A stretch of DNA of 50,074 nucleotides from an uncultured Lachnospiraceae bacterium (lineage in GTDB: Bacteria > Bacillota > Clostridia > Lachnospirales > Lachnospiraceae). The notes under the pieces were generated by a model. The model was not told the DNA's origin and ran no database searches. It saw only the letters and a list, made by a program, of their open reading frames with translations. Where the stretch lies: the NCBI GenBank assembly GCA_902781325.1, contig CACZJD010000006.1, forward strand, positions 1 through 50,074. Reading direction: 5' to 3'. Of this stretch, positions 25,638-34,717 are shown in pieces; positions within the stretch are counted from its first letter, which is position 1; each line of letters begins with the position of its first letter. The translations under genes were made by a program, and so were the position numbers.

Positions 25638-25639
25638 AT

Positions 25640-26551
25640 CTATCTGTAGCCGGGCTGAACAAAACTGAGTATATCTTTGTAGACACTCTCTTTTCCGGTC
25701 TCATTGAGGATCTCATGCCTCATATTCGGGTAGAGTTTGAGAGTCGCGCCGGTAAGTCCTAGGCTTCTGTATTTTCTCCAGAGCCACACCGGTCCCTTTC
25801 CCATGCGCCCGACCGGATCGTCCTGTCCGGAAATAATATAGATCTTTTCTCTTCGGGATATTTTGCTCATCTCATCCTTGTCCCAGATTCTGGACAGGCC
25901 TTTGAGAAACTCTTTCCAGAATCCGCCGGTGTTCTCGTGGCCGCACCAGGGATCTTCAATATAAGCCTTCACATTATCCCTGTTGTATGAGAGCCAGTCA
26001 AATTCCGTCTCCCGGTCTTTCACTGCTTTTGAAAAGCTTCCCATACCCATATTCTGCAGCATGGGATTGCTCTGATACCAGTTGTGGTCACGAACGATGC
26101 TTCTGGCAAGTGTATAGCCGGTTTTCATCAGCCCGGCCTGCCCGCCGTTGGATCCGCACAGAATGATCCCGTTTGTGCTGCAGGGATACTTTTCCAAAAA
26201 GGACTGCACCATGAAGGAGCCCATGGAATGACCCATGAGGAAGGTGGGAAGGCCGTTGGAGGACGCGAGTCTCACCATCTGCATGATCGCCTTCACCGTC
26301 TTGTCAAACGCGCCTTCCGGCCATCTCTCCTGCATATCTTCGGACGGCGCGTTCAGTCCCTGGCCGAACGCGTCAAGGCACCAGATATTAACGTGCTGCT
26401 CATTCATCCACTCGGCAAACGGCTCATAGCGTTTCGCGTATTCATTCATCCCGGTAATGATCGCAAGATTCGTCACAGAGTCCTTTGCAGGCCAGTGCCA
26501 GCCTTTGAGCGTCTCTCCGCTTTTGATCGTGACTTCAAATATTTCGGACAT
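25640..26551 (-). CDS. Alpha/beta hydrolase, monoglyceride lipase/lysophospholipase-like
   Basis: A 303-residue serine hydrolase of the Hydrolase_4 type. The nucleophile elbow is GHSMGS, the acid is in SGQDDPVG and the His in NMRHEIL; ITGMNEYAKRY near the start matches the oxyanion-hole strand of lysophospholipases. There is no signal peptide, so it is cytoplasmic or peripheral. Expected substrates are lysophospholipids or monoacylglycerols, but this is inferred from the family. The ATG at 26551 has GGAGG with a nine-base spacing; the longer frame to 26599 has none. Confidence 0.85.
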   Translation of the reverse strand: MSEIFEVTIKSGETLKGWHWPAKDSVTNLAIITGMNEYAKRYEPFAEWMNEQHVNIWCLDAFGQGLNAPSEDMQERWPEGAFDKTVKAIMQMVRLASSNGLPTFLMGHSMGSFMVQSFLEKYPCSTNGIILCGSNGGQAGLMKTGYTLARSIVRDHNWYQSNPMLQNMGMGSFSKAVKDRETEFDWLSYNRDNVKAYIEDPWCGHENTGGFWKEFLKGLSRIWDKDEMSKISRREKIYIISGQDDPVGRMGKGPVWLWRKYRSLGLTGATLKLYPNMRHEILNETGKESVYKDILSFVQPGYR

Positions 26552-26609
26552 CCTCCGACACCTCCGAATTCCCGGCTTGTACGCCGGTCCCAAATCCATT
26601 TTCCAGCTT

Positions 26610-26662
26610 TTAAAAAAGAGGAATTCCCATGTCAGACCGCCTCTGCCACCGCAATTCCTCTT
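26610..26662 (-). terminator. Terminator of the zinc-ribbon gene
   Basis: A 10-bp stem (26616-26625 with 26653-26662) with a long loop is followed by TTTTTT on the minus strand. Confidence 0.6.
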
Positions 26663-26695
26663 TACACTACTTCATTTGTGACGCTTCTGTCCGGA

Positions 26696-27505
26696 TCACT
26701 CAGTTTCTAAAGCGGGAGCGATCTCACCGACGGCTTCGTTGGCAACATCTACAAGAGCGGAGGCTGCTGCCTCTCTCTCCTCGCGGGCAAGTCTGGCGCT
26801 CTCTTCGGCAGATTCCTTTTCCGCCTGTATTTTGGCTGCCTTCTCGGCTTTTACGATCTTTCTGCAGTCGCTGCAGATCGTGGGAATATGCTCCCAGCCC
26901 TTATTGATCCTGAAAGTCCTGCCGCACTTGGTACACTTGCGGTCTTCCCAGTTTTCCTTATCCTTGTCAAAACACTCTTTGCAAAGGTTCGGTATATGCT
27001 TCCACTCCGTGTTGTAGCGGATCGGAACGCCGCAGATCTTGCAGGGCTTCTCTTTCCACTTGGCCTGCTCCTTGGCATTTTCTTCCTTCAGATACTCAAG
27101 CCTTGCGTTAAATCCGTCCCACGCCTCCTGGACCTTGTCCCTGAGGATCTTCTGAGTATCAAGAGCTTTGTTGAACGCCGCCCGCGCCTCATCGAGTTCT
27201 CCGAAACAGGACTTCTTGGATTCATAGATCCCGGTAAGTTTCTCCTGCATGGACTGCGCCATTGAGCGGTGCTCGTCGGCAGCATCCCTGTCGCCGCCTG
27301 CCCGTTCGCTTCTCATAGCGTTATATTCGGAGTCAATCCCCTTTTTCAGCTCGGTGATCTTCGCATTAAAGGTCTGGATCCTGCTACCTGTTTCATTCAG
27401 GCGCGCCTTGGCCTCATCTGTGATCTTTTTTGCTTCTGCGTATGCAGATCTCGCACTGCTGAGTGCTTCTCCAAGTCGTGACAGTTCCGGATCTTTACCA
27501 GACAT
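26696..27505 (-). CDS. Coiled-coil protein with two tandem zinc-ribbon-like repeats, function unknown
   Basis: I do not recognise this 269-residue protein. Residues 1-150 are charged, Ala/Glu/Lys-rich and strongly coiled-coil in character. Two matching modules follow: C155-x2-C158 ... C175-x2-C178 and C191-x2-C194 ... C211-x2-C214. Both have a 16-residue gap and similar inner sequence (YNTEWKHIPNLC and INKGWEHIPTIC), so each should bind one zinc and they arose by duplication. The tail from 217 is another Glu/Ala/Lys-rich helix. There is no signal peptide or membrane segment. AGGAGG precedes the ATG. It has its own promoter but lies just downstream of the 871-residue repeat protein gene. A nucleic-acid or protein scaffold role is possible; nothing more specific is supported. 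Confidence 0.8.
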   Translation of the reverse strand: MSGKDPELSRLGEALSSARSAYAEAKKITDEAKARLNETGSRIQTFNAKITELKKGIDSEYNAMRSERAGGDRDAADEHRSMAQSMQEKLTGIYESKKSCFGELDEARAAFNKALDTQKILRDKVQEAWDGFNARLEYLKEENAKEQAKWKEKPCKICGVPIRYNTEWKHIPNLCKECFDKDKENWEDRKCTKCGRTFRINKGWEHIPTICSDCRKIVKAEKAAKIQAEKESAEESARLAREEREAAASALVDVANEAVGEIAPALETE

Positions 27506-27566
27506 GTTTCAAAACCTCCTGTACCCGTAAGTATATTTCAGATCCCTTTGGGAATCTCACTTTTCT

Positions 27567-27595
27567 ATTATATTTTTGTTAATTCGAAGTGTAAA
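27567..27595 (-). promoter_or_regulatory. Promoter of the zinc-ribbon gene
   Basis: TTTACA (27590-27595), a 17-base spacer and a perfect TATAAT (27567-27572) on the minus strand, in a very AT-rich gap after the repeat-protein gene. It shows the zinc-ribbon gene can be expressed alone. Confidence 0.65.
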
Positions 27596-27658
27596 TATAA
27601 AAGTTTAATAAATTTTTATATTATATCGATCAGCGCAATTTTTGGAACAACTCTCCTT

Positions 27659-30274
27659 TCAGATGCTTCGGAGGATCGTCTCAATTTTGTCAGCGCCGGC
27701 TTCATCGAGTTTCAGGATCAGTGTCACTTCACCGGTCCTTTCATTCACCGACTGATGGATCGGCGGAAGAAGTTCCGCTCCTACCGCCAGATACAGAAGC
27801 TGACAGACTGTTGATTCCGAGTCAGTCCACTCTATCTTCTCCCCGTAAGCATCTCTGCGGACGCGGATCCTGTCGACGGGATAGGTCACCGGATATGTGC
27901 GCTGGCTCCGGTTCTCTCCGCGCAAATGGAACATCTCAAGCTGTCCGAGCATGAAGCGCAGGATCTCTCCCACCTGATCGCTGTAGATCCTGTCGGAACT
28001 GAGGGCAACGTCTTTGAAACCGACATCGACCGGTTCCTCGCCGCCGAGAAGTTTTACCACTACAGTACCCTCATCCTCAGGTCTTACCGTACTCGCGCTC
28101 TCTTTTGACGTCGTGCAGTAGCGGAACAGTTTCCGGACACCCAGTTCATTGAGTTCCCAGTGATTTTTCTTCTGCTTCTCCCGGCGGTCATCAAATACCT
28201 TTGTGAAGGCACCCCAGTTTTCTTCCACATCCCTGCGCTTGTCAGCGTTTAATCCGTATTCATTAACGGATCCTCTCAGAAGTTCTTCAATATATCCCGT
28301 CCTCTGTTTGTCATCGCGGCTTCTTCTTCCCAGGATCATGTCGACTCTCTTTCTGAGGCCGTCGTTGGGGTAAAAGATCGCGTTCTTGAAGATTACCGCG
28401 AAGCGCAGCGCGCTGTCCGGATCCATGCCGGATGCCGCCGCCAGAAACAGGAGAAATCTCTCACACTGCAGCTGGCTCATACCGCGCAGATAACTGACCG
28501 GATGGCTCTTGAAGCGCTCGTCCTCCATGATCCTGTCAAAAGACCTCAGCTCCTGTCTCGCGCTCTCTGTCCTGTTCTCTCCCTTATGTTCGGAAAGCTG
28601 CAGAAAATAGTTTCCGCGGTTAAACACAGCATTGCTGCGAAGCCCGCCGTAGTTAAATCTCCAGGAGACGGCCGATTTTTCAAAGAAATCCCTGAGCGCC
28701 GAGATCTCACCCGAAACGCCTGCCGCTTTCCATCCTCCGACTCTGTCCATAAGCTGGCGCGCGCCGTCATTAGACGGATTCTCCAGCCAGGCGATGGCGG
28801 CTTCCGCAAATACGGCCGCGTCATGTTCATTCATTCCGTTGAGGGCTCCGCAGAAGTCAACGAACTTCTCGATCTCCTCCCTGTCCATATTCCTCAGGAT
28901 ACTGATCGGATCCTCGACAAAATCACTGTTCTCAAGTATATCGGCAAATGTCTTGAGATCTTCCGGAACCACATTGTCGGCGATCACGTGGCCATACGCC
29001 TCTTCGAATACGCCCCAGTCCGCCTTTACCGTATTCCTGCACTTTTTGTAATTGTATCTCCAAATGGAAACCAGGTCCCGGATCTCCTGTTCGATCGAAA
29101 AGTTTCTCTCTTCATCGGTCCTGTTGTCCCATCCGAAAAACGAGTCCATCTCGGTCGCATACTCCTGCTCCGGTTCAAGAAGCCATCTTGTGATCAGATA
29201 AGCGGCGAGAGCGGAATTCTCCGAAGTACCGGTAGAAGCGTGCAGCATTGTCAGAAAATGGATCGTCTGCTCCCTCTTCATCTGCTGCCGCAGGAACCTT
29301 AGCGGTTCTTTCTGAAATTCCGGGATATTTAACACAGCCTCATCCAGATACAGCTGCGGAACACCCGGTTCCTGCGGGTCCTGCGGAAGATGTTTGAACA
29401 GGGCGCCGTATTCCTCCCATTTTTCAGTCACTGCTTTCCTGCAGCCCGAGGAATTGGTGTGCCACCTGTAAGCGGCAGTTCGGAGATAATCATTAAAAAA
29501 CACTTTTCTTCTGGCGTCGTCCTTGAAATCTTTGCTGTTCATGTCCATATGGACCATAAGTGTCAGCGTCTGGATCTCCGGGTCTTCCGGATATTTGATA
29601 TAAGTATTGAGCAGATTGCCGAAGTCTCTCACAAAGTCCGCACTGCTCTTCTGTGACCTTACGGCTACATTGGTCCCTGCCGCCTGCTCATATTCATAAA
29701 TACACTCCGCGATCAGGGCGATAAAATGAAGTCTCTCCTCCTCCCTGATCGCCAGCAGATACTGCACAGGGTTCTCTCTGAATCTTCGTTCTCCCAGTTT
29801 TTCATCGTATGGCACAGTTTCCTCAGGAATACCTTCCTGCGCCCTTACAGCCTCGATCCACCTCGCTCTGTAGACGGAAGCGGCCTCCTGCCACTCTCTG
29901 CGGCACAGAAGCTGGTTGTCCCGAAAGAACTGGCCCGTGATCCGGTAGCGGTCATTGAAGAAATCCGTCACCTCCTGCATGGAACGAAAATTCTGCCCCT
30001 CGATCCATGTGTTGAGCATTCGCACGGAAAGATCCGATCTCCTGACAAGGTACTCGTTGACAGCCATAATATAATCCGTCTCAAAGTATTCCTCGGATCC
30101 ATTCTCGATCGCGATCAGCGCCTCGAGAAAGATCAGCAGCCAGAGCCGGTCTCTCAGTGTCGCTCTGCTCAGGAAAAAGGTGGGAGAATCCATGAACTCT
30201 TCACTGTTTTTTGATGTGCCGGAGAGCACCGAAAAGCATCTCTTCTCTGTTTGTTTTAAATGCAGATCATCCAT
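27659..30274 (-). CDS. Large protein with five internal helical repeats, function unknown
   Basis: I do not recognise this 871-residue protein. It is predicted soluble and mostly helical. Five related units of about 110 residues recur every ~130-150 residues, starting near 28, 164, 319, 451 and 587. Each opens F-x3-P-[VLI]-x2-L-[LR] (FRENPVQYLL, FQKEPLRFLR, FVEDPISILR, FKSHPVSYLR; the first is degenerate, SPTFFLSR). Each closes with [WY]-x2-N-x4-R-x2-V-x3-W (for example YRWHTNSSGCRKAVTEKW and WRYNYKKCRNTVKADW). Residues about 730-871 are a different, beta-rich C-terminal domain (VVVKLLGGEEPVDVGF, then TLILKLDE). The ribosome binding site is AGGA. It follows metA on the same strand by 61 bases. 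No catalytic motif is evident; an alpha-solenoid scaffold is the simplest inference. Confidence 0.82.
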   Translation of the reverse strand: MDDLHLKQTEKRCFSVLSGTSKNSEEFMDSPTFFLSRATLRDRLWLLIFLEALIAIENGSEEYFETDYIMAVNEYLVRRSDLSVRMLNTWIEGQNFRSMQEVTDFFNDRYRITGQFFRDNQLLCRREWQEAASVYRARWIEAVRAQEGIPEETVPYDEKLGERRFRENPVQYLLAIREEERLHFIALIAECIYEYEQAAGTNVAVRSQKSSADFVRDFGNLLNTYIKYPEDPEIQTLTLMVHMDMNSKDFKDDARRKVFFNDYLRTAAYRWHTNSSGCRKAVTEKWEEYGALFKHLPQDPQEPGVPQLYLDEAVLNIPEFQKEPLRFLRQQMKREQTIHFLTMLHASTGTSENSALAAYLITRWLLEPEQEYATEMDSFFGWDNRTDEERNFSIEQEIRDLVSIWRYNYKKCRNTVKADWGVFEEAYGHVIADNVVPEDLKTFADILENSDFVEDPISILRNMDREEIEKFVDFCGALNGMNEHDAAVFAEAAIAWLENPSNDGARQLMDRVGGWKAAGVSGEISALRDFFEKSAVSWRFNYGGLRSNAVFNRGNYFLQLSEHKGENRTESARQELRSFDRIMEDERFKSHPVSYLRGMSQLQCERFLLFLAAASGMDPDSALRFAVIFKNAIFYPNDGLRKRVDMILGRRSRDDKQRTGYIEELLRGSVNEYGLNADKRRDVEENWGAFTKVFDDRREKQKKNHWELNELGVRKLFRYCTTSKESASTVRPEDEGTVVVKLLGGEEPVDVGFKDVALSSDRIYSDQVGEILRFMLGQLEMFHLRGENRSQRTYPVTYPVDRIRVRRDAYGEKIEWTDSESTVCQLLYLAVGAELLPPIHQSVNERTGEVTLILKLDEAGADKIETILRSI

Positions 30275-30335
30275 ACTGTTGTCCTGTTCTCCAAACTTCG
30301 GGACCGCTTCCTTTTAGAGGGAACGGAAGGTTTCT

Positions 30336-31253
30336 TCAGCGGATCTCGTTCAGATCATAAGGTGTCCGCTGATAGACGTAATAGTTGAGCCAGTTGCTGT
30401 ACAGGAGATAGCTGTGGGCGCGCCACTCCAGAAGCGGTTTCTTTTCCGGATCATCGTCGGGGAAATAGTTGATCGGGATCGCGGTGCCCAGCCCCTTGCG
30501 CGCGTCCCTGAAGTACTCATCGCGCAGAGTGTTGCGGTCATATTCCGCGTGTCCCATGATAAAGATCATCCTTCCGTCCCTGGACATGCACAGCAGAACT
30601 CCGGCTTCTTCGGATTCCGCCAGGATCCTCAGATCCTTGCACCCGTGAAGCGCCCTTGCAGGCACCTCGGTATAGCGGCTGTGGGGGATCAGGAAATAAT
30701 CGTCGAATCCCCGGACCAGCGGCTCTCTTCTGTGGCGCACTTTATGGGAGTATACGCCGAACAGTTTCTCCGAAAGCATTCTCTTCTGGAGTCCGTAATG
30801 ATAATAGAGACCGGCCTGGGCTCCCCAGCAGATATGGAAAGTACTGAACACATTAGTCTTGCTCCAGGCGAAAACGTCGCAGAGTTCCGGCCAGTAGTCT
30901 ACCTGCTCATACTCCATCTTTTCTACAGGGGCTCCCGTTATGATCAAACCGTCAAATCTCTGATCTTTGAGTTCCTCAAAAGTATAGTAAAACTTCTGCA
31001 GATGGGAGATCGGTGTGTTGAGTGATTTATGGGAGCTCATCCTCATAAAAGTGATATCGATCTGCAGCGGTGTGTTGGACAGCATCCTCAGAAGCTGGAG
31101 TTCCGTCTCCTCCTTCTTGGGCATCAGATTCAGAATACAGAGCTGCAGGGGGCGGATATCCTGATGTGTCGCGCGGTTTTCATCCACCACGAACAGGTTT
31201 TCCTTCTCCAGTATTTCCTTGACCGGCAGGTCATTCTGTATTTTGATAGGCAT
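30336..31253 (-). CDS. metA: Homoserine O-acyltransferase (MetA; probably acetyl-specific)
   Basis: A 305-residue MetA-family enzyme that activates homoserine for methionine synthesis. It is full length: MPIKIQNDLPVKEILEKEN, the catalytic Cys in FHICWGAQAGLYYHYG, HSRYTEV, and the His/Glu in GHAEYDRNTL. In the acyl-CoA pocket it has TGAPVEKM, with Glu where E. coli MetA has Gly; in characterised relatives that Glu goes with acetyl-CoA, so homoserine O-acetyltransferase is more likely than succinyltransferase. GGAGG precedes the ATG. It lies 19 bases after ligA in the same transcription unit. No SAM riboswitch or T-box was seen directly upstream. Confidence 0.93.
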   Translation of the reverse strand: MPIKIQNDLPVKEILEKENLFVVDENRATHQDIRPLQLCILNLMPKKEETELQLLRMLSNTPLQIDITFMRMSSHKSLNTPISHLQKFYYTFEELKDQRFDGLIITGAPVEKMEYEQVDYWPELCDVFAWSKTNVFSTFHICWGAQAGLYYHYGLQKRMLSEKLFGVYSHKVRHRREPLVRGFDDYFLIPHSRYTEVPARALHGCKDLRILAESEEAGVLLCMSRDGRMIFIMGHAEYDRNTLRDEYFRDARKGLGTAIPINYFPDDDPEKKPLLEWRAHSYLLYSNWLNYYVYQRTPYDLNEIR

Positions 31254-31272
31254 AATAGTTCCTCCGTATTCT

Positions 31273-33315
31273 TTATTCTCCGCTGATCATTGCAAGAAAA
31301 TCCTCTTCCGAGAGGATAGGAATTCCGAGTTCCCTGGCTTTCTTATTCTTGGATGACGTTGAAGTCACGTCATTATTGATCAGATAGTCCGTCTTGGCGG
31401 ACACGCTTCCCGCGGCTTTTCCGCCAAGGCTCAGGATCCTTGCCTTGAGTTCATCGCGATTGGCAAAATGATTCACTTTTCCTGTGATGACAAATGTCTT
31501 GCCCGCAAGGGTCTGAGGCGCGTCCTGCTTCTTCTCCCTGATAATATGAAGTTCTGTAAGGAGCGCGTCAAACGCAGAGGATGTGCGTTCATCTTCAAAG
31601 TAACCGGCAATATTCTCCGCAAGAACCGGACCGATTCCTTCCACTGAAGAGAGCGTCTCTCTGTCCGCCTCTCTGATCTTATCTGCATCGTCATCAAAAT
31701 TCGCACAGAGGATCCTGGCGCCCGAGATCCCGATCCCGGGAATACCCACTGCGCACAGCACTCTCGAAAGCGTGGTCTCTCTGGATCTCTCAACTGCTTC
31801 GAGCAGTTTGTCACAGGATTTCTTTCCGAATCCGTCCATATCCTCGATCACATCTCTGTGGATGTCGAGATGGTAAATGTCTGCAAAATTGTGGATCAGT
31901 CCTGCCGCGATCAGCTTCTCCAAAGTCATCTCGGAGAGCCCGTCTATGTTCATGGCGCTGCGGCTGACAAAGAGTGAAAAAGCTTTGATTTTTTTCGCGG
32001 CGCAGTCAGGGTTCATACAGACCAGGACCTCCGTATCATTGTCCTGCCTGATCCTGGTATCCTGCCCGCAGACAGGACATTTGGACGGAATCTCAAGAGT
32101 GCCGGACCCGGTCAGGTTCTCCGCGATCTGAGGTATGATCATATTGGCCTTGTAGACCGTGATCCTGTCGCCGATCCCCAGTTTCAGTTCCTTTACAATA
32201 CTGACATTGTGGACCGAGGCTCTCTTTACCGTCGTACCTTCCAGTTCCACGGGTTCAAATACTGCCACAGGATTGATCAGTCCTGTGCGGCTGGCGCTCC
32301 ACTCCACTTCCGTCAGCGTGGTCTCCTGAATCTCGTCCGCCCACTTAAAGGCGATCGAGTTTCGGGGGAATTTGGCAGTGGTCCCCAGAGATTCCCCGTA
32401 AGCTATATCATCGAAGGTGAGGACAAGACCGTCCGAAGGCAGGTCGTTTGAAGCGATCCTTCGCTCAAACCCGTCAACTGTCTCTGCGACATTACCGGCA
32501 TTGACGCGGACCGATTCAACTGTCTCAAAGCCCTGTTTCTGCAAAAACTCCATCTGTTTCTGCCTGGAATTGTCAAAATCCTGATTGCCGGCTTTCACCA
32601 GCGAGAAAGCATAAAAGCGCACACGCCGCTTCGCCGTGATCCGGTTATTGAGCTGCCTTACGCTTCCGCTGCAGAGATTTCTGGGGTTCTTGTAGCGGAC
32701 GTCTGAAAGATTCCCGGAAGCTGCAGCCTCCGCCTCTAATTCCTCGTTTATCTTCTCGAAATCCGAATAGCGGATAACAGCCTCTCCGCGGAGAGTCAGG
32801 GGCTCTTTACAGGGGATGTGTACCGGGAGGTTCTTAAACACTTTTGCGTTATCCGTGATCACTTCACCGATCTCTCCGTTGCCTCTCGTGACAGCCTTGA
32901 CCAGGGTTCCGTTTTCATAAGTCAGAACGACCGTGAGTCCATCCAGTTTCCAGGAAAGAAGCCCTTCCTTGTCCCCGAGCCACTCAGCCAGCGCGGCGCG
33001 GTCTTTCGTCTTATCGAGAGACAGCATAGGGCTCTCATGCCTCTCTTTGGGCAGCTCATCGGCCGCGGTATAACCGACATGTACTGTTGGTGACCCGGCC
33101 AGAACGATTCCGGTGCGCTTCTCAAGTTCCGACAACTCATCATACAGTTTGTCATACTCGAAGTTGCTCATGATCTCGGTGTCTTTATTATAATAGGCTT
33201 CCGAGGCGCGGTTGAGTATCTCCGTGAGCTCTTTCATCCGGCTCTTCTCCGCTTCGGTGAGCTTTTTGTCCGTAACTGTCCCCATACTGTTTGCGGCCTT
33301 CATTTCCTGTTCCAT
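31273..33315 (-). CDS. ligA: NAD-dependent DNA ligase
   Basis: A 680-residue ligase that seals nicks using NAD. The Ia/adenylation region starts with SEAYYNKDTEIMSNFEYDKLYDEL; the nucleophilic Lys lies in SWKLDGLTV; TLRGEAV and FKWADEIQET are further nucleotidyltransferase motifs. The OB fold precedes a four-Cys zinc finger (CPVCG ... CMNPDC), then helix-hairpin-helix repeats (GIPGIGISGARIL, VEGIGPVLAENI) and a C-terminal BRCT domain (GKTFVITGKV). The sequence is of the divergent type typical of Lachnospiraceae. The ATG at 33315 has AAAGGG upstream; the TTG at 33330 is less likely. It overlaps closely with the rluF end (11 bases apart). Confidence 0.95.
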   Translation of the reverse strand: MEQEMKAANSMGTVTDKKLTEAEKSRMKELTEILNRASEAYYNKDTEIMSNFEYDKLYDELSELEKRTGIVLAGSPTVHVGYTAADELPKERHESPMLSLDKTKDRAALAEWLGDKEGLLSWKLDGLTVVLTYENGTLVKAVTRGNGEIGEVITDNAKVFKNLPVHIPCKEPLTLRGEAVIRYSDFEKINEELEAEAAASGNLSDVRYKNPRNLCSGSVRQLNNRITAKRRVRFYAFSLVKAGNQDFDNSRQKQMEFLQKQGFETVESVRVNAGNVAETVDGFERRIASNDLPSDGLVLTFDDIAYGESLGTTAKFPRNSIAFKWADEIQETTLTEVEWSASRTGLINPVAVFEPVELEGTTVKRASVHNVSIVKELKLGIGDRITVYKANMIIPQIAENLTGSGTLEIPSKCPVCGQDTRIRQDNDTEVLVCMNPDCAAKKIKAFSLFVSRSAMNIDGLSEMTLEKLIAAGLIHNFADIYHLDIHRDVIEDMDGFGKKSCDKLLEAVERSRETTLSRVLCAVGIPGIGISGARILCANFDDDADKIREADRETLSSVEGIGPVLAENIAGYFEDERTSSAFDALLTELHIIREKKQDAPQTLAGKTFVITGKVNHFANRDELKARILSLGGKAAGSVSAKTDYLINNDVTSTSSKNKKARELGIPILSEEDFLAMISGE

Positions 33316-33326
33316 TTTACACCCTT

Positions 33327-34055
33327 TCAAGGATTCGAAACCATTCTGCAGAGTTCCTCCAGTTCCTCTCCCCTGATGATCCGCTGTTCACCGGGTTTCA
33401 TGGCTCCGAGTTCTATATTGAGCACTCTCACTCTCTTAAGTTTTACAACTTCGTTTCCCTCTGCCCGGCACATTCTGCGGATCTGCCTGTTCAGGCCCTG
33501 AGTAAGAACGATCCTGAAAGTGAAGTCCCCCAGACGTTCCACCCGGCAGGGACGCGTAGTGACACCCAGTTCCCTGAGCCTGACACCTCTTCTGAAGTGT
33601 TCGATGGCGGCATCGGAGATCCTGCTCCTTACGCGCACAATATACTCTTTTTCGTGGCCGTTGGCCCCTCTCATCATTTTGTCGATGAGATCCCCGTCAT
33701 TAGTCATCAGAAGAAGCCCTTCCGAATCCCTGTCGAGCCGTCCGGCGTAGGTCAGTCTGACAGGAAAAGAAAAGGCTTCATTAAGCGTTCTGTCCGCATG
33801 CCGGTCACGCTCAGTGCAGGTGACACCGACAGGTTTGTAAAATGCAACCACGACCTTGTTCAGGGATCCCCTGAGGGGACGTCCGTCCACCGTCACCTCA
33901 TCTGTTCCCTTGACACGCATTCCCCGGACTGCAGGGATGCCGTTTACATTCACTCTGCCCGATTCGATCATGCGGTCCGCTTCTCTTCTGGAGCATACGC
34001 CGCACGACGCGATATACTGATTCAGACGGCTTTCCGGATTACTCTTCGCGTTCAA
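33327..34055 (-). CDS. rluF: 23S rRNA pseudouridine synthase, RluF type
   Basis: A 242-residue enzyme that isomerises a uridine of 23S rRNA. An N-terminal S4 RNA-binding domain (RLNQYIASCGVCSRREAD) precedes the catalytic domain, with FYKPVGVTCT, the catalytic Asp in AGRLDRDSEGLLLMTNDG and the RluF-type GLNRQIRRM. I chose the TTG at 34055: it overlaps the mecA stop (TTGA), has CGGAG eight bases upstream, and starts just before the S4 domain. The alternative is a GTG at 34103 inside mecA, which would add 16 residues. Translational coupling to mecA is likely. Confidence 0.88.
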   Translation of the reverse strand: MNAKSNPESRLNQYIASCGVCSRREADRMIESGRVNVNGIPAVRGMRVKGTDEVTVDGRPLRGSLNKVVVAFYKPVGVTCTERDRHADRTLNEAFSFPVRLTYAGRLDRDSEGLLLMTNDGDLIDKMMRGANGHEKEYIVRVRSRISDAAIEHFRRGVRLRELGVTTRPCRVERLGDFTFRIVLTQGLNRQIRRMCRAEGNEVVKLKRVRVLNIELGAMKPGEQRIIRGEELEELCRMVSNP

Positions 34056-34717
34056 CTGTAAATCTCCGAAATCTGCTGTGCCGCTCTGCTTCTTAAAATG
34101 CACTCGCTGTGCTCTTTCATATAAGCCAGGGTAACTTCATCGCAGGACACCATTTCGCCGAATTCGTTGAGGCTGAGCACAATACTGCTATAGTCCTCGG
34201 CGGGATCAGCGCCCTTACTGATCAGCAAATAATAGTCCCCTGTCTCTTTGACAAAATAGAGCGATGTCTCTATTCCTCTGCAGGAGGCGAGTATCCTGCA
34301 GCATTTTACTGTATCCATGACAGCCGCAAACCGGAAAATGTAAGTGCCGTTATCTGATATCGCGGCAGGCATCCTGCGCCCTGGCGCGCGCCTCATCATT
34401 TCCGGAGCCGCCGTCTTTCTCTCCGCCGGCTGCGCAGCCATTTCCTTGTGTTCCAGGATCTTCGCCGATTCCACAGGGTCCTGGGAAATCGTAAGACTCA
34501 CGGACTGGTCCGGAAGGACAGAGATCCGCATGGATGTATAGTCATTCTTAATGTTCAGATTTACTGAACTGGCTGCCTTTATAATGATCCTCCTGATGAA
34601 CTCCACTGCATTCTTCCTGCGGTCGAAGAGATCGTCCAGGTCGATGCCGTGCTTTTTAAGGTCATCCTGAGTTATTATGCAGTTTATTGTCGTATCATTG
34701 ATCTTTCTGAACTTCAA
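34052..34717 (-). CDS. mecA: Adaptor protein MecA
   Basis: A 221-residue MecA-family adaptor, which in Bacillus delivers substrates such as ComK to the ClpCP protease. The N-terminal domain opens LKFRKINDTTINCIITQDDL with HGIDLDDLF, as in the family; a poorly conserved middle links to the ClpC-binding C-terminal domain (about 130-221; FRFAAVMDTVKCCRIL, YYLLISKG, EFGEMV). The TTG at 34717 is chosen because GGAGG lies six bases upstream; the frame opens at 34756 without a site. The stop overlaps the rluF start. Confidence 0.85.
   Translation of the reverse strand: MKFRKINDTTINCIITQDDLKKHGIDLDDLFDRRKNAVEFIRRIIIKAASSVNLNIKNDYTSMRISVLPDQSVSLTISQDPVESAKILEHKEMAAQPAERKTAAPEMMRRAPGRRMPAAISDNGTYIFRFAAVMDTVKCCRILASCRGIETSLYFVKETGDYYLLISKGADPAEDYSSIVLSLNEFGEMVSCDEVTLAYMKEHSECILRSRAAQQISEIYS

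Noticed and set aside
25475-25639. Purine riboswitch upstream of the purF-like gene
   Set aside because: No conserved purine-aptamer junction sequences or loop motifs were seen; only a moderate terminator and a weak promoter.
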